From contig NC_018324.1 of the NCBI RefSeq assembly GCF_000234665.1, positions 925,501 through 989,500 of the forward strand: a DNA stretch of 64,000 bases, given 5' to 3'. Every line of letters begins with the position of its first letter. The first letter of the stretch is position 1. Below the pieces are notes generated by a model. The model saw only the letters and a program-made list of their open reading frames with translations, was not told where the DNA came from and did no database searches. The stretch comes from Leishmania mexicana MHOM/GT/2001/U1103 (Eukaryota; Euglenozoa; Kinetoplastea; Trypanosomatida; Trypanosomatidae). Shown here piece by piece: positions 43,778-54,393 of this stretch. A program made the translations under genes and the position numbers.

Positions 43778-46336
43778 ATGTTGCCAACGACGCTGAAAAG
43801 CTGCATGGACGAGCTCTCTCGGTACATGGACGTCTTCACGTCTGCAGCGGGCAAACCGCAACACCTCACGATTGTTGGTGATTGTGTCTACTGGACGCAG
43901 GGCAAGCAGCAGATGCTGTACTCGGCGCCGGTCGGCTTGGAAGTCGCCGAGGCCTTCCGTGTCATTGCCGCAGACGAGCAGGAAGCCGGGGACGAGAAGC
44001 AGCTCACCAAGGAGGAGGAGATGCTGCGCGAGCGGACGCGCAGCCAGACGACCGGCATCAAAAAGTTTCACGTTCGCTGCAGCGACGGCGCCATCTTCTA
44101 CACGAGCGGCGTCGAAGTGTATGTCTACTACCAGAATGGGCCGCGTGCCGGCAAGACACCTCTGAAGCTGTTCGACTACATGTCTGAGAAGGACAAGGCT
44201 CACTTCAAGGCGATGGGCAGCAAGCCAAACCTCTTTGTGCAGGCCATCAAATCCTTTGATGAGTCGCACCCGAGCACCCACACCGTCATGACGTTTGCCA
44301 ATAACAACAATGTGTACAAGGCAACCCTGACGGAGAACCCCGAAAGCGAGGAGATACCGCTGGCCGTCACCGTTGAGCAGATCACGCACATCGGGGACGA
44401 CTTGCACCAGTGCGGCGTGGCCGATTACATCATCCAGGAAGAGTTCTCGCGGTACACTGGGCACTACGCGACGGACCGGTACATTGTCTTCTCCTACATC
44501 GACTCCTCCAACATGCGCTCTGTGGCCCTGCTCAGCAGTGTGGGGTCTCCTGAGGTGCCGGCGGCGGAGCCGATGTGCCCGACCTACGCGACAGAGGTGG
44601 AGGAGATGCCGTACTCCCGTGTCGGTGACCCGAACGCGCGCACGACACTTGTCGTGTACGACACCGCCACGAAGCAGCTGCGTCTGCTCCCCGACGTCGC
44701 CATTCGAAGGGTGGCACCGTGGGCAGAGTACATTCTTCGCTTCGGCTTCAAAGATGCAGAAACCCTCTATCTTTCGGTCGTGAGTCGCGCACAGGAGGAC
44801 TACGCGGTGATGTGCTGCCCCATCGCGGCGCTACCCACCATCGCCAAAGAGGAAGAGCTGCGGTCCCTCTACACTGAAAAGGACGGCCAAGTCGCTGCGA
44901 ACATTATTGGCGATGCCGCCGCGCCGGAGTTGCACGTGGAGTGGAAGCAACACATTGACTTTGCGTGGGTGGAGTGCCCGCCCGGGGTGCCGGTGCACTA
45001 CGGCAAGGTGTACGACGTGCTTTGCTGCCACGCAGCAGAGACGGAGACGGCGCATTACCACCTCTACGCCCGTCCCGCCGGCGACCGCAATCCAGAGGCA
45101 TGGAAGCCGCTGACGGCGGGAGCGTGGAACGTGTGTGCAGGCACGCAGCATGTGTGTGAGGACCGCGTGTACTTCCTGGCGAACGCCGAAGGGCGCCTGA
45201 AGCGCATTCTGTACTCCGTGCCGCTGTCGCTGGAGAGTGCGCCGCGCACGGCCGACGCACTGACGCGCCTCACTCCGCTGGACGAACACGTCTACAGCTA
45301 CTGTGTCAAGGGTGACCATCTCTACTACGTCTCCAGCACCGCCGCTGCACCGGCGAGGCTCTATGTGAGCTGCGTATCAGCACCGCAGAAGAGAGCGGAG
45401 GTCACCGTTCCGTCATTGATCGCTACAACGCCAGGAGCCGACCCAGCCACAAAAACAGATCCAGCCCACTACTTTGGAGGTCTGCCGGTTGTGACTCCGA
45501 AGATTGTGACCGTGACGAGTCGTCGCAGGGTACCACTGAGCGTAGCGGTGTTCGTCTCGCCAAGCGCGCCAAAGGATGCACCAGGGCCACTAGTCCTGTT
45601 CATCTACGGCGGACCACATGTGCAGCTTGTGTTTGAGAACGACTACGAGACCCGCTGCAAGGCCCCGGTGCAGGTATTGCTGCAGCACGGCATCTCTGTT
45701 GCCTTAGTGGACAACCAAATGAGCAACGCCAACGGGCTGCGTGACTTGAGCATCTGCAAGAAGAACTTTGGCAACTTCGAGACAGACGACTACGTCGATG
45801 TGACGCAGTACCTCTGCAACACGCCGGCGTCCGAGATCGGTTTCCCCGCCAGCCTCCGTTTTGACGCAAAGCGTGTGGCGATCTGTGGCTGGTCCTACGG
45901 TGGCTATGCAACCCTCCTCGCCATGTGCCAGGCGGCGGATGTCTTTCGGATCGGCTTCGCCGGTGCGCCCGTTGGCGACTGGAAACTGTACGACACAGGC
46001 TACACAGAGCGCTACATGGGGACCCTTTACGAGGCGGACCGCAACGCTGAAAGCGGTGCATCACGAAACAGGAACGAGACCTACATGACGTCCACCATTA
46101 GCCACTACGCCGGCGGCTTTCCCGAGGAGTGCAACCGCCTCTACATCGCACACGGCCTCCTCGACGAGAACGTGCACTTTGGCCACAGCTGCCACGTTGT
46201 GAAGGCATTGATCGACAACGCCAAGCCGTATAGCATGCTGCTGTACCCAGGAGAGCGCCACGGCCTGCGCCAGAACCGCCAATCACGCCTGCACCACGAC
46301 GCACTTCTTGTCAAGACCCTAGAAGAGCAGCTCTAG
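43778..46336 (+). CDS. Dipeptidyl peptidase 8-like serine peptidase (family S9B)
   Basis: The protein has 852 residues. The start MLPTTLKSCM at 43778 is the first ATG after the predicted acceptor. It has the prolyl oligopeptidase fold: an N-terminal beta-propeller of the DPP IV type (about residues 30-600) and an alpha/beta-hydrolase domain (about 605-852). Catalytic residues are visible: Ser706 in GWSYGGYA, Asp796 in HGLLDENVHF and His828 in PGERHGLR. FIYGGPHVQ at the start of the hydrolase domain forms the oxyanion side. Absence of a signal peptide or transmembrane anchor fits the cytosolic DPP8/9 group, which removes N-terminal X-Pro dipeptides. From memory this corresponds to LmjF.36.2420. 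Confidence 0.94.
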   Translation: MLPTTLKSCMDELSRYMDVFTSAAGKPQHLTIVGDCVYWTQGKQQMLYSAPVGLEVAEAFRVIAADEQEAGDEKQLTKEEEMLRERTRSQTTGIKKFHVRCSDGAIFYTSGVEVYVYYQNGPRAGKTPLKLFDYMSEKDKAHFKAMGSKPNLFVQAIKSFDESHPSTHTVMTFANNNNVYKATLTENPESEEIPLAVTVEQITHIGDDLHQCGVADYIIQEEFSRYTGHYATDRYIVFSYIDSSNMRSVALLSSVGSPEVPAAEPMCPTYATEVEEMPYSRVGDPNARTTLVVYDTATKQLRLLPDVAIRRVAPWAEYILRFGFKDAETLYLSVVSRAQEDYAVMCCPIAALPTIAKEEELRSLYTEKDGQVAANIIGDAAAPELHVEWKQHIDFAWVECPPGVPVHYGKVYDVLCCHAAETETAHYHLYARPAGDRNPEAWKPLTAGAWNVCAGTQHVCEDRVYFLANAEGRLKRILYSVPLSLESAPRTADALTRLTPLDEHVYSYCVKGDHLYYVSSTAAAPARLYVSCVSAPQKRAEVTVPSLIATTPGADPATKTDPAHYFGGLPVVTPKIVTVTSRRRVPLSVAVFVSPSAPKDAPGPLVLFIYGGPHVQLVFENDYETRCKAPVQVLLQHGISVALVDNQMSNANGLRDLSICKKNFGNFETDDYVDVTQYLCNTPASEIGFPASLRFDAKRVAICGWSYGGYATLLAMCQAADVFRIGFAGAPVGDWKLYDTGYTERYMGTLYEADRNAESGASRNRNETYMTSTISHYAGGFPEECNRLYIAHGLLDENVHFGHSCHVVKALIDNAKPYSMLLYPGERHGLRQNRQSRLHHDALLVKTLEEQL

Positions 46337-46664
46337 CACAGATATCTAAAAGAAGAGGAAGAGATGATCGCATCTCTCTCGAGATCGCCTTATTTTTCAA
46401 ACCTCCGCGCCATGCCTTTACGGCCGCCGATGTCGCGCTTTCTGAGGCGAGAAGTCGCGAATGTTGTTCCCCATGCTTGTCATTGTATCATTGAGGGTCT
46501 CCTGATGGTGTCGCATGCTCTGTTCTTGTACCATGTTGTCTTGTGTTCGCCTCTATCTCACCTTCGCATTCATCTCTCGTTTCGCGCATGCCTTCCTCTC
46601 CCTCTGCTCCACCCCGTGATATCGGCCCTTGCTCTGCTATCCCGGCAGGCCTGCAGCCCTTCTA
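46337..46664 (+). other. 3' flank of DPP8-like gene
   Basis: Short spacer, partly CT-rich, running into the retroposon-like element. No gene seen. Confidence 0.5.
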
Positions 46665-47172
46665 ATGACAGGGGGGACACACCTCACCGCGTGGTATCCC
46701 AGCATCCAGCGCCCCCGCTCTATGTGTGGGGAGGCCAATCAGCATCCTTTCTGTCCCTTCCAAAATGCCGAGCCACCACTGGTGGTGAAAGGGTCGTGCG
46801 CCTGCGGCGTGGGGGGTGGTCGGAGTGGTGTATCGCTGCTGCTGTCGGTGGGCAGGTCCTGGATAGCGATGCGCCGGAGGGCGCTGCGACACTGCACACG
46901 CGTGTACCATCCATGTGATTGGGCAGAGTGTCGGCGTGGCTCAAACGTACCTCACCTGGCCAAGGCGAGGGATGCGCCAGGTCGCGGAAGGCACCATGGG
47001 ATCAGCTGTGGGGCGGCCTGCGAGGCGGGGTGTGTTCAGAGTTTGAGGCAGGGGGCGTGCTCGGATGACCGGGTCAGCGCATGGCTTGTACCGCGTGTCT
47101 GCAGCTGCTTCGCCCCACGCCGATGGGGACCTGTGACAGGCCAGGTAGACTGGAGTGGGAACTCGTGCTTCA
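46665..47172 (+). mobile_element. SIDER2-like short degenerate retroposon, copy 1
   Basis: This 508-bp segment is repeated at 58028-58535 with no indel (constant offset 11363) and only two differences noticed. Its first 80 bases (ACACACCTCACCGCGTGG, then ..GGGGAGGCC.. and AGCA) resemble the conserved 5' hallmark shared by ingi, L1Tc and Leishmania SIDER elements. Length (about 0.5 kb), position in a 3' UTR and + orientation fit SIDER2, a class known to influence mRNA stability. No clear A-tail remains. The open frames inside do not resemble proteins. Confidence 0.68.
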
Positions 47173-47756
47173 CTGCAGAGAACTGGACACACGTTGGATA
47201 AAGGAGCTGAATGCTTGCCGACGATGCTTTGTCGGGTGATTTCAGGCTATGAAAGACAACCTGATGAGCGCCGCAACGTGCAATGCGGAGCCACTCTCCT
47301 CGTTCACGGGTGACCGACAGTCCAAAAGGTGCCATTGAGCGAAACAAAGGGCCTTGGAAAAACAAAGAGATCACCGTCTCGCCTCTCACGCGGATTGTCT
47401 GTCCTATACCGACGTCCCACCCCCGCCATCTGCCAGCCAGTGGTCGTGCTCGCTTCCTCTTGGGGCGGAGGTGGAGGACACGCAACTCGCACTACAGCAC
47501 ACTGCACGCGTGCCTACTTGTGCTCTGCGCACTAGATACTATCTTCCCAGTCAACGTCACCGTCCGTCTTTATCCCTCTGACACACCCCACCCGCTTCTC
47601 ACTATCTCCCTTTCGTCCTTGACGAACCATGAGTCTTTTGTATAAACGGTGGGACATGTGCACGCCGCGGTCACCTTATCGACTGCTCCCTTCACACCCC
47701 CTCTGGCCACCACCACGCCCAGCCCAGTTCTCCCTCTTCTAGTCAGCGATACGAAT
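47173..47756 (+). other. Spacer
   Basis: Mixed composition, then pyrimidine-rich. No gene seen. Confidence 0.5.
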
Positions 47757-48368
47757 CTGCCGCGGCGCCGGCATCTCGTCCACACGCGCGGCCCGCCTGT
47801 GCTATGCTGTGATAATGTGAGAGAGAGAGAGATGATGACCTCGTGGGGGTCCGACGCGCGCCTCCAGTCCCCCCCTTGCGCGCGGCGTCACACCCGCGCG
47901 CACGCACGACGGAGAGAGCAACGGACGGTGCCGAGCCGCCCACAGCGCCACTGGCACCACATACCGGGGCGTCGCCCCTCCACGCACGCGCACTGGCACG
48001 CGCCGGCGCACCTGCCGGCACGCACGCACACATACACACATACACGCGCGCGCATCGACGCGCTCAAAGGCGTCCGCGCCGCTATGCACCAGCACCAGCA
48101 GCGTCTGCTCGGGCACGCACATACGCACACCACCGCCATCACCGCGGCGGGCGACGCCGAGGGCCCCACAAGCAAACCCGTTGTCTCCCTTCCTTGTCGC
48201 CCCGCAGCCGCACTCACTCCGCTCCGCACGCGCGCCCAAACGGACGCGCCGGAGCGCCACCGCGCACACGACCGACTGCTCCACTGGGGCGCCGCGCTCG
48301 CACGCGTCTCGCGTGTGGCGCGGGTCCTGAGCCAAAGTCCCTCGCCCACATAAAGCGCGCCATGCACG

Positions 48369-48386
48369 CCCGCACTCCGGTGCGGG
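48369..48386 (+). other. Hairpin with UCCG tetraloop in the 1.5-kb repeat
   Basis: A 7-bp stem, CCCGCAC with GTGCGGG, closes a TCCG loop on a C-G pair, the arrangement of very stable UNCG tetraloop hairpins in RNA. The same hairpin is at 50883-50900 in copy B. Confidence 0.6.
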
Positions 48387-48558
48387 GGTGGGTGGCGCAG
48401 GCAGCAAGTGCCGGGTGCCGGGGGAAACCCCCAGACAGCTACAAGCGTCACGAGGCACCGCCGTACACACCCGTTGCTCGCATGTCGACCAGCGGGGCCA
48501 CCGGCTGCCGCGGTACGGCTCCCCTCCCAGCGAAGGGTAGGGCGTCTGCATCTCCGCG

Positions 48559-48574
48559 CCGGCACTCGTGCCGG
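48559..48574. other. Second hairpin in the 1.5-kb repeat
   Basis: CCGGCAC and GTGCCGG are separated by two bases; a 6-bp stem with a CTCG loop would form. Also present in copy B. Confidence 0.5.
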
Positions 48575-48701
48575 TGTGCGGGTGATCCCGCGGCAGAAGC
48601 TATCGGTTCGGGCGGCGCACCCGCCGTGCATCCACCCCCTACGCCGCACGCGTACGCGGTCGGATGCAAACGGGTCGTGCACCTGCGCGTCCCGCGGCGG
48701 G

Positions 48702-48722
48702 GCCTGTGCCACGTGCACAGGC
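48702..48722. other. Third hairpin in the 1.5-kb repeat
   Basis: An 8-bp perfect stem, GCCTGTGC with GCACAGGC, has a 5-base loop CACGT. Also present in copy B. Confidence 0.5.
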
Positions 48723-49267
48723 GTGCTGCGCCAGTCTCCCCACTCGGTGGTTTCTGTGCAACGTTGGGCAACACACGCGACAGGGGGGAGGCACACGCCC
48801 GCCCCCCGCCGCATAACACCGTACAGCCATGAGCAGCTGGCGGACGGGCAGGCCGCCGCGGCGGCCGCCACGCCATGCAGAAGAGGGCTTATCACACACA
48901 CGAACCCGTCACGACGACGCGGTGGTGCGCGCTGCCGCAGCCGCTCCGCCACGCGTGGTGCGCGGTGCTCTGTGCGTGCCGCGCCGTGTCGTGTGCTGGG
49001 CGCTGTTGTGGTGTGTGGCGTGTGCGCGCCGCCTGTGTTCCGCGCGGTGACCGTGTGCATGTGTGTATGTGTACCCTGTGTGCCAGCGGTGTGCTGGCGT
49101 CCGCCACTCTCGTGCGTGGCGCCGTGGCTGCGCACGCGCGCCTGCTCCGCGGGCCCGTGTGTGCCGCAGCAATGCCTGTGCGGCGGTGTCTTTCAAATCC
49201 CGAAGCACCGCGAGGCAGCGTGGACACTCCCCCCCCCACCTCTGCGTGCCAACGCAGCTGATCTCTC

Positions 49268-50270
49268 CCGACTCGTTCTAGATGTTTTGCCTTTTCTCCC
49301 TTCTCTGTATCCCCTCCGCTTCCCAGGCGCTAAGAAGGTTTCTTCTGGTGCGCCAGCTGTCTTGCTGTCGGGACTAGCGTGATGGGTAACAAACCTCCCA
49401 AAGATGCAATGGTAGCGATCCATAAGGGTGCCGTGCCCTCCTCTCCTCATTCTGTTCTCCTTTCCTCTCCACCCCCTGCGTCAGCACCGCCACCTCGGCC
49501 CCGGAGGTGCCCCGTTCTTGGCGGTCGCTGCCGTCGCTCATGAATCTCTCCGCTGTGGCGGTTCTGTCTTCTCTCTTTCCTTTTCTGCATCATGCACACG
49601 CATCCCAAGACAGCGGCTGCCGTGGCGAGCACCCGCGTCTGTGCCGGCGATGGCGGTGTGCCAAGCGAGAGGGCAGTTTGGCTGTATTTCGGGGCATGTG
49701 TGTGCGTGGTCACGGCAGTCTCAATAGCCATGTGTATGCACGTTCCCTTCTTGTATGTGTGTGTGGCTGTCTCAGGGAACCGGCACAAGACACTGCTGTC
49801 GTTGTTGCTTTGTTTCTCTCGCATTCCCTGTGCGATTGAGGGGCCATGCTTGACTCCTGCTTTCATCTGCTCTCTCTGTCTGTGAGTGAGTGTGCACGTG
49901 GCAGCTGGCTGCAGTTTCCAGAGTCCCTGCTTTCATTCTTGGCTGCCTGATTGACTGCTTTACGGACAGGAGGACGAAACGGGGTGCCTTGCTCTGCGCA
50001 GCAGAACAACCAAAGAAGCGGAGACAACCGCGTCGCGCATCCAGGCCATAGAGAGAGAGGTGAAAAGCAAAGTTCACTACTGTGCCTCGTGCGCCTTTGC
50101 TTCTTCCTTCTGCCCCTCCGACCCCTTCGCAGCCGGCGCCTTGGTGCGCATAATCTATCCCCCTAAGTTTGCCCTGCGGCTCTGTCAGACCCTTGGCGGT
50201 GCGTGTGCACCTCACCACATGGATAACGCACAAGGGCGTCTGCGTCATATTACCCCTCTGCCAGGAGCGC
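49268..50270 (+). other. Spacer between the two 1.5-kb repeats
   Basis: Unique sequence, not part of the duplication. CT-rich at first, then mixed. No gene seen. Confidence 0.55.
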
Positions 50271-51782
50271 CTGCCGCGGCGCCGGCATCTCGTCCACACG
50301 CGCGGCCCGCCTGTGCTATGCTGTGATAATGTGAGAAAGAGAGAAATGATGACCTCGTGGGGGTCCGACGCGCGCCTCCAGTCCCCCCCTTGCGCGCGGC
50401 GTCACACCCGCGCGCACGCACGACGGAGAGAGCAACGGACGGTGCCGAGCCGCCCACAGCGCCACTGGCACCACATACCGGGGCGTCGCCCCTCCACGCA
50501 CGCGCACTGGCACGCGCCGGCGCACCTGCCGGCACGCACGCACACATACACACATACACGCGCGCGCATCGACGCGCTCAAAGGCGTCCGCGCCGCTATG
50601 CACCAGCACCAGCAGCGTCTGCTCGGGCACGCACATACGCACACCACCGCCATCACCGCGGCGGGCGACGCCGAGGGCCCCACAAGCAAACCCGTTGTCT
50701 CCCTTCCTTGTCGCCCCGCAGCCGCACTCACTCCGCTCCGCACGCGCGCCCAAACGGACGCGCCGGAGCGCCACCGCGCACACGACCGACTGCTCCACTG
50801 GGGCGCCGCGCTCGCACGCGTCTCGCGTGTGGCGCGGGTCCTGAGCCAAAGTCCCTCGCCCACATAAAGCGCGCCATGCACGCCCGCACTCCGGTGCGGG
50901 GGTGGGTGGCGCAGGCAGCAAGTGCCGGGTGCCGGGGGAAACCCCCAGACAGCTACAAGCGTCACGAGGCACCGCCGTACACACCCGTTGCTCGCATGTC
51001 GACCAGCGGGGCCACCGGCTGCCGCGGTACGGCTCCCCTCCCAGCGAAGGGTAGGGCGTCTGCATCTCCGCGCCGGCACTCGTGCCGGTGTGCGGGTGAT
51101 CCCGCGGCAGAAGCTATCGGTTCGGGCGGCGCACCCGCCGTGCATCCACCCCCTACGCCGCACGCGTACGCGGTCGGATGCAAACGGGTCGTGCACCTGC
51201 GCGTCCCGCGGCGGGGCCTGTGCCACGTGCACAGGCGTGCTGCGCCAGTCTCCCCACTCGGTGGTTTCTGTGCAACGTTGGGCAACACACGCGACAGGGG
51301 GGAGGCACACGCCCGCCCCCCGCCGCATAACACCGTACAGCCATGAGCAGCTGGCGGACGGGCAGGCCGCCGCGGCGGCCGCCACGCCATGCAGAAGAGG
51401 GCTTATCACACACACGAACCCGTCACGACGACGCGGTGGTGCGCGCTGCCGCAGCCGCTCCGCCACGCGTGGTGCGCGGTGCTCTGTGCGTGCCGCGCCG
51501 TGTCGTGTGCTGGGCGCTGTTGTGGTGTGTGGCGTGTGCGCGCCGCCTGTGTTCCGCGCGGTGACCGTGTGCATGTGTGTATGTGTACCCTGTGTGCCAG
51601 CGGTGTGCTGGCGTCCGCCACTCTCGTGCGTGGCGCCGTGGCTGCGCACGCGCGCCTGCTCCGCGGGCCCGTGTGTGCCGCAGCAATGCCTGTGCGGCGG
51701 TGTCTTTCAAATCCCGAAGCACCGCGAGGCAGCGTGGACACTCCCCCCCCCCACCTCTGCGTGCCAACGCAGCTGATCTCTC
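50271..51782 (+). repeat. 1.5-kb GC-rich dispersed repeat, copy B
   Basis: Near-identical direct copy of 47757-49267. Its right end is followed by unique sequence at 51783. Hairpins are conserved (for example 50883-50900). Confidence 0.93.
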
Positions 51783-52605
51783 ATGAATTCCGCTAGAAGT
51801 TGGGCTGCACTGCTCATGTTTGGGTCTGTTTTACTCGCCAGGGAGTATTTGTGCGGTTTTGCGCTGATTTGCAGTAGTGCAGGCGTATGACTTTGCTTTG
51901 GTTCCTTGGTGAAGCTGGAGGGACAGGTGGGCAAAAAGGTACCTCTCCAGTTGATGGCGCTCTGTTCGAGTGTCTTGCGGGTGTTTGGGGTAGGTCCTCC
52001 GATCGGCGCTTCGATTTGGTCTGTGTATTGTGATATGTAGATGTACAGTCACATCAGAGGGAAAGGAATGCTAGTGCCTTTGCAGGCGTTTTGACGAGTG
52101 ATGAAGCGGAAGCCATCGTGGCAGGTAGACGACATTTTTACCCCACGTTGGCGCGACGATGTGGCGCGACGCAATGTGTCATAAATGCACCCTAGCGGAG
52201 GTCACACACAGATCTACTCGCGCAAGCGCAGAAATGGACCTCCCATATGATATGCTGCTTTGCGCCTGCATTGCCGTGTTCAGACGCTGTTCGCCTCAAG
52301 GGCATGCCTCATGCGGTGGTCTTGCAGATGGACGTTCTATGTCTCCCTGCCACGCTGTTTCTCCACCTCATTTCTTCGGGATCCTTCAGTATAAAATGCG
52401 TCTGTGATGATTGGTAGGTCCTCAGCTTCAGTCACGCGCTCAGCACTCCCGCGCAAAGAGCAGACACATACACGTCAGCCTCCTGTGGCTGCTGCACAGA
52501 AGTGTCGCTGCCACGGTTGGTGTGTACTCACTTGAGCATTTTTTTTTGCACCGCCAACGGCATTGACGCAGACGCAGTTGCTCTGGTGCACGCGCGAGAT
52601 CATCC
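51783..52605 (+). other. Spacer and 5' UTR of centrin-like gene
   Basis: Less biased composition than other spacers but no frame with protein character. A T run near 52541-52549 precedes the next gene. Confidence 0.5.
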
Positions 52606-53403
52606 ATGGCGTCCTCCGTGTTTCTGCGCGAAGACATTAAAGAGGTCTTCAGCATCTACGATGAAGACGTTTCGGGTACAATTAGCATGCAGGAGGCAGG
52701 GCGTGCTCTCTACACCGTTACCGGCCAGCGGGTGGCACGATCAGAACTTCTGAAACTCATCGCCTATGCTCAGGAGGCAGTGGCGAAGCAGCAGCAGGAA
52801 CTGCAGAACCAGCAGGATCAAGTGTCCTCTCAGCAGCGTTCTGTGATGAGCGCCGGATCAAAGAATTCACAGGACGCAACGACAGCCGTGGATGGCGACG
52901 CGACACGCTTAGCTGTCAGCACCCGCTCATCTAGTCGAGCAGGCGAATCCATTAGCAACTTTAGTGTGCGAGAATCGTCCCCGACGACTCAGCAGGCCAC
53001 TACTTCGACAGTGGCGGCACCAGCAGCAGACTCCCCCGCCTCCCCCTCGGGGGGCGCTTCGGTGAGTCAAATCCGATTTGTTTCACCTCACTCTCACTTG
53101 CTGGACAGCAGCGAGGGCATCGACCTCGACGTCTTTGAGCAGATTGTCTTGCGCAAGCTGAAGTACCGCAGCTACGAAGAAGAGCTGGCGTACACCTTCG
53201 CGCTACTCGAGGATAAGTCTTACCCTGGCTTCATCACGAAGGAGAGTGTGCGCCGCATAGCCGCCGAGACGGGAGAGCCACTGACGGAGGCGGAGATTGC
53301 GGAGATGTTCGACCCTCTCGTGACAGGGGTGTCAACTGCTGCGGTGGATCTCTCAACGTTCACGGACCTTCAGCTGAAAGCTCGCAAAGCAGAAGACTCT
53401 TAA
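52606..53403 (+). CDS. Centrin/calmodulin-like EF-hand protein
   Basis: The protein has 265 residues. The N-terminus (1-55) holds a canonical EF-hand: helix LREDIKEVFSIY, loop residues 19-30 (DEDVSGTISMQE: Asp1, Asp3, Ser5, Gly6, Glu12), then a helix ending in LLKLIAYAQ. Residues about 58-155 are a Gln-rich coiled segment followed by a Ser/Thr/Ala-rich linker. The C-terminal part (about 175-240) resembles the second half of centrin (EELAYTFALLEDKSYPGFIT, then GEPLTEAEIAEMFDPL), but its calcium loop is one residue longer and lacks most ligands. So one functional and one or more degenerate hands are predicted. A basal-body or flagellar role would be usual for the family but is not shown here. 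Confidence 0.78.
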   Translation: MASSVFLREDIKEVFSIYDEDVSGTISMQEAGRALYTVTGQRVARSELLKLIAYAQEAVAKQQQELQNQQDQVSSQQRSVMSAGSKNSQDATTAVDGDATRLAVSTRSSSRAGESISNFSVRESSPTTQQATTSTVAAPAADSPASPSGGASVSQIRFVSPHSHLLDSSEGIDLDVFEQIVLRKLKYRSYEEELAYTFALLEDKSYPGFITKESVRRIAAETGEPLTEAEIAEMFDPLVTGVSTAAVDLSTFTDLQLKARKAEDS

Positions 53404-54393
53404 TGTGCCGTCACATACACGCTCGGCGACGGGTGGTGTGATTGCCCAAAGAAGCTGACAACGAGCACACACAGATGTACACTACCTCAACTCCTGCGAG
53501 CGCATACACAAAAGCTGCGTGTTATCCCTCGTGTGCATGGTGCACCGTTGGCACCCATTGGAACAGCTTCCGCCTCTTTTTCCCCCTGCTTGCTATGTGT
53601 GGCCTCCTTGGAAGATACACAACTGCCAAAATGGGTAGTGTCGTCGTTGGGTGTCTTTGCGGGACCGCGCAGTGTGCTTTGGGAGAACGCGCCGCGTCAA
53701 AGGTGTATAAACAGAAAACGGAAGCAGATTAAGGCCAACCCATAGAACAACTACGTAGGCGTGGTTGTCAACGGGTATGCACACGTCTGCAAGTGTATTT
53801 AACATGTCTTTGCCCGATAACTTTGCGTTCTTTACTCTGCGGGACATGCGGCAGTGACGCTCCGCGCGTGGTGGTGCCGAAATCTCCACGAATGTCTTTG
53901 CATAGTTTCGGCTAGCGGGCATCCTGCCTCATCAGCGAAAGCCTTTCAGTTGGTCCATCGTACTTCCCCTGCGCCTTCTCTCTCTTTTGGGTTCTCCCCG
54001 CAATACAGCTCACGAGAGACGTGCAGGGAAAAGAGCCCCCCCCCCACGCTCTCCCTTCCTCACCGGCTGTGCGCGCGCTGTGCCTGCTCACACACACACA
54101 CACAAGCATAATCTTCTCCTTCCCCACCCCACGAAATTGTGTACTCTTCCGAATACTCATACGGCCCCCGACTCCACGACCGCATTGGCGTGGCTCCTTT
54201 TTTTTTTCTGCTGCTGCAGGCGACCACTCACCCTCTCTCTCTCTCGTCTCGTTTCGTTTCGGTTTGCGGCTTCGTCGAGTGCTTCGGCTCTCCTTGGTGC
54301 TGTGTTGCGCTTTTCGTCTTTTCCAGTCTCCGTACTCGACGTGCGTCGCGTTTTATTGGGTATTCAGACCTCCCCCAGTCGGCATTCATCAGG
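53404..54393 (+). other. Intergenic spacer and 5' UTR of FYVE gene
   Basis: No gene seen. The CT-rich part begins near 53960. The in-frame extension upstream of the next ATG is low-complexity and crosses the predicted splice acceptor, so it is not coding. Confidence 0.55.
54196..54219 (+). promoter_or_regulatory. Predicted spliced-leader acceptor of FYVE gene
   Basis: A T-rich tract (54196-54209) followed by CTGCTGCAG with AG at 54218-54219, 174 bases before the ATG. This is one of the clearest acceptors in the window. Confidence 0.55.

Larger units (their letters stand above)
47757..49267 (+). repeat. 1.5-kb GC-rich dispersed repeat, copy A
   Basis: CTGCCGCGGCGCCGGCATC at 47757 through GATCTCTC at 49267 is repeated at 50271-51782. 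The offset is 2514, becoming 2515 after a 1-base C-run indel near the end. Only two substitutions were noticed, both in the GA-rich stretch near 47820. The unit is very rich in CG and CA, with long open frames on both strands that look like shadows of composition. It includes three perfect hairpins (see separate entries). Confidence 0.93.

Noticed and set aside
50402..51649. 415-residue open frame on the - strand (same in copy A at 47888-49135)
   Set aside because: Arg/Ala/His/Cys-rich translation without protein-like pattern, overlapped by equally long frames on the other strand, and opposite to all real genes. High GC alone removes stop codons here.
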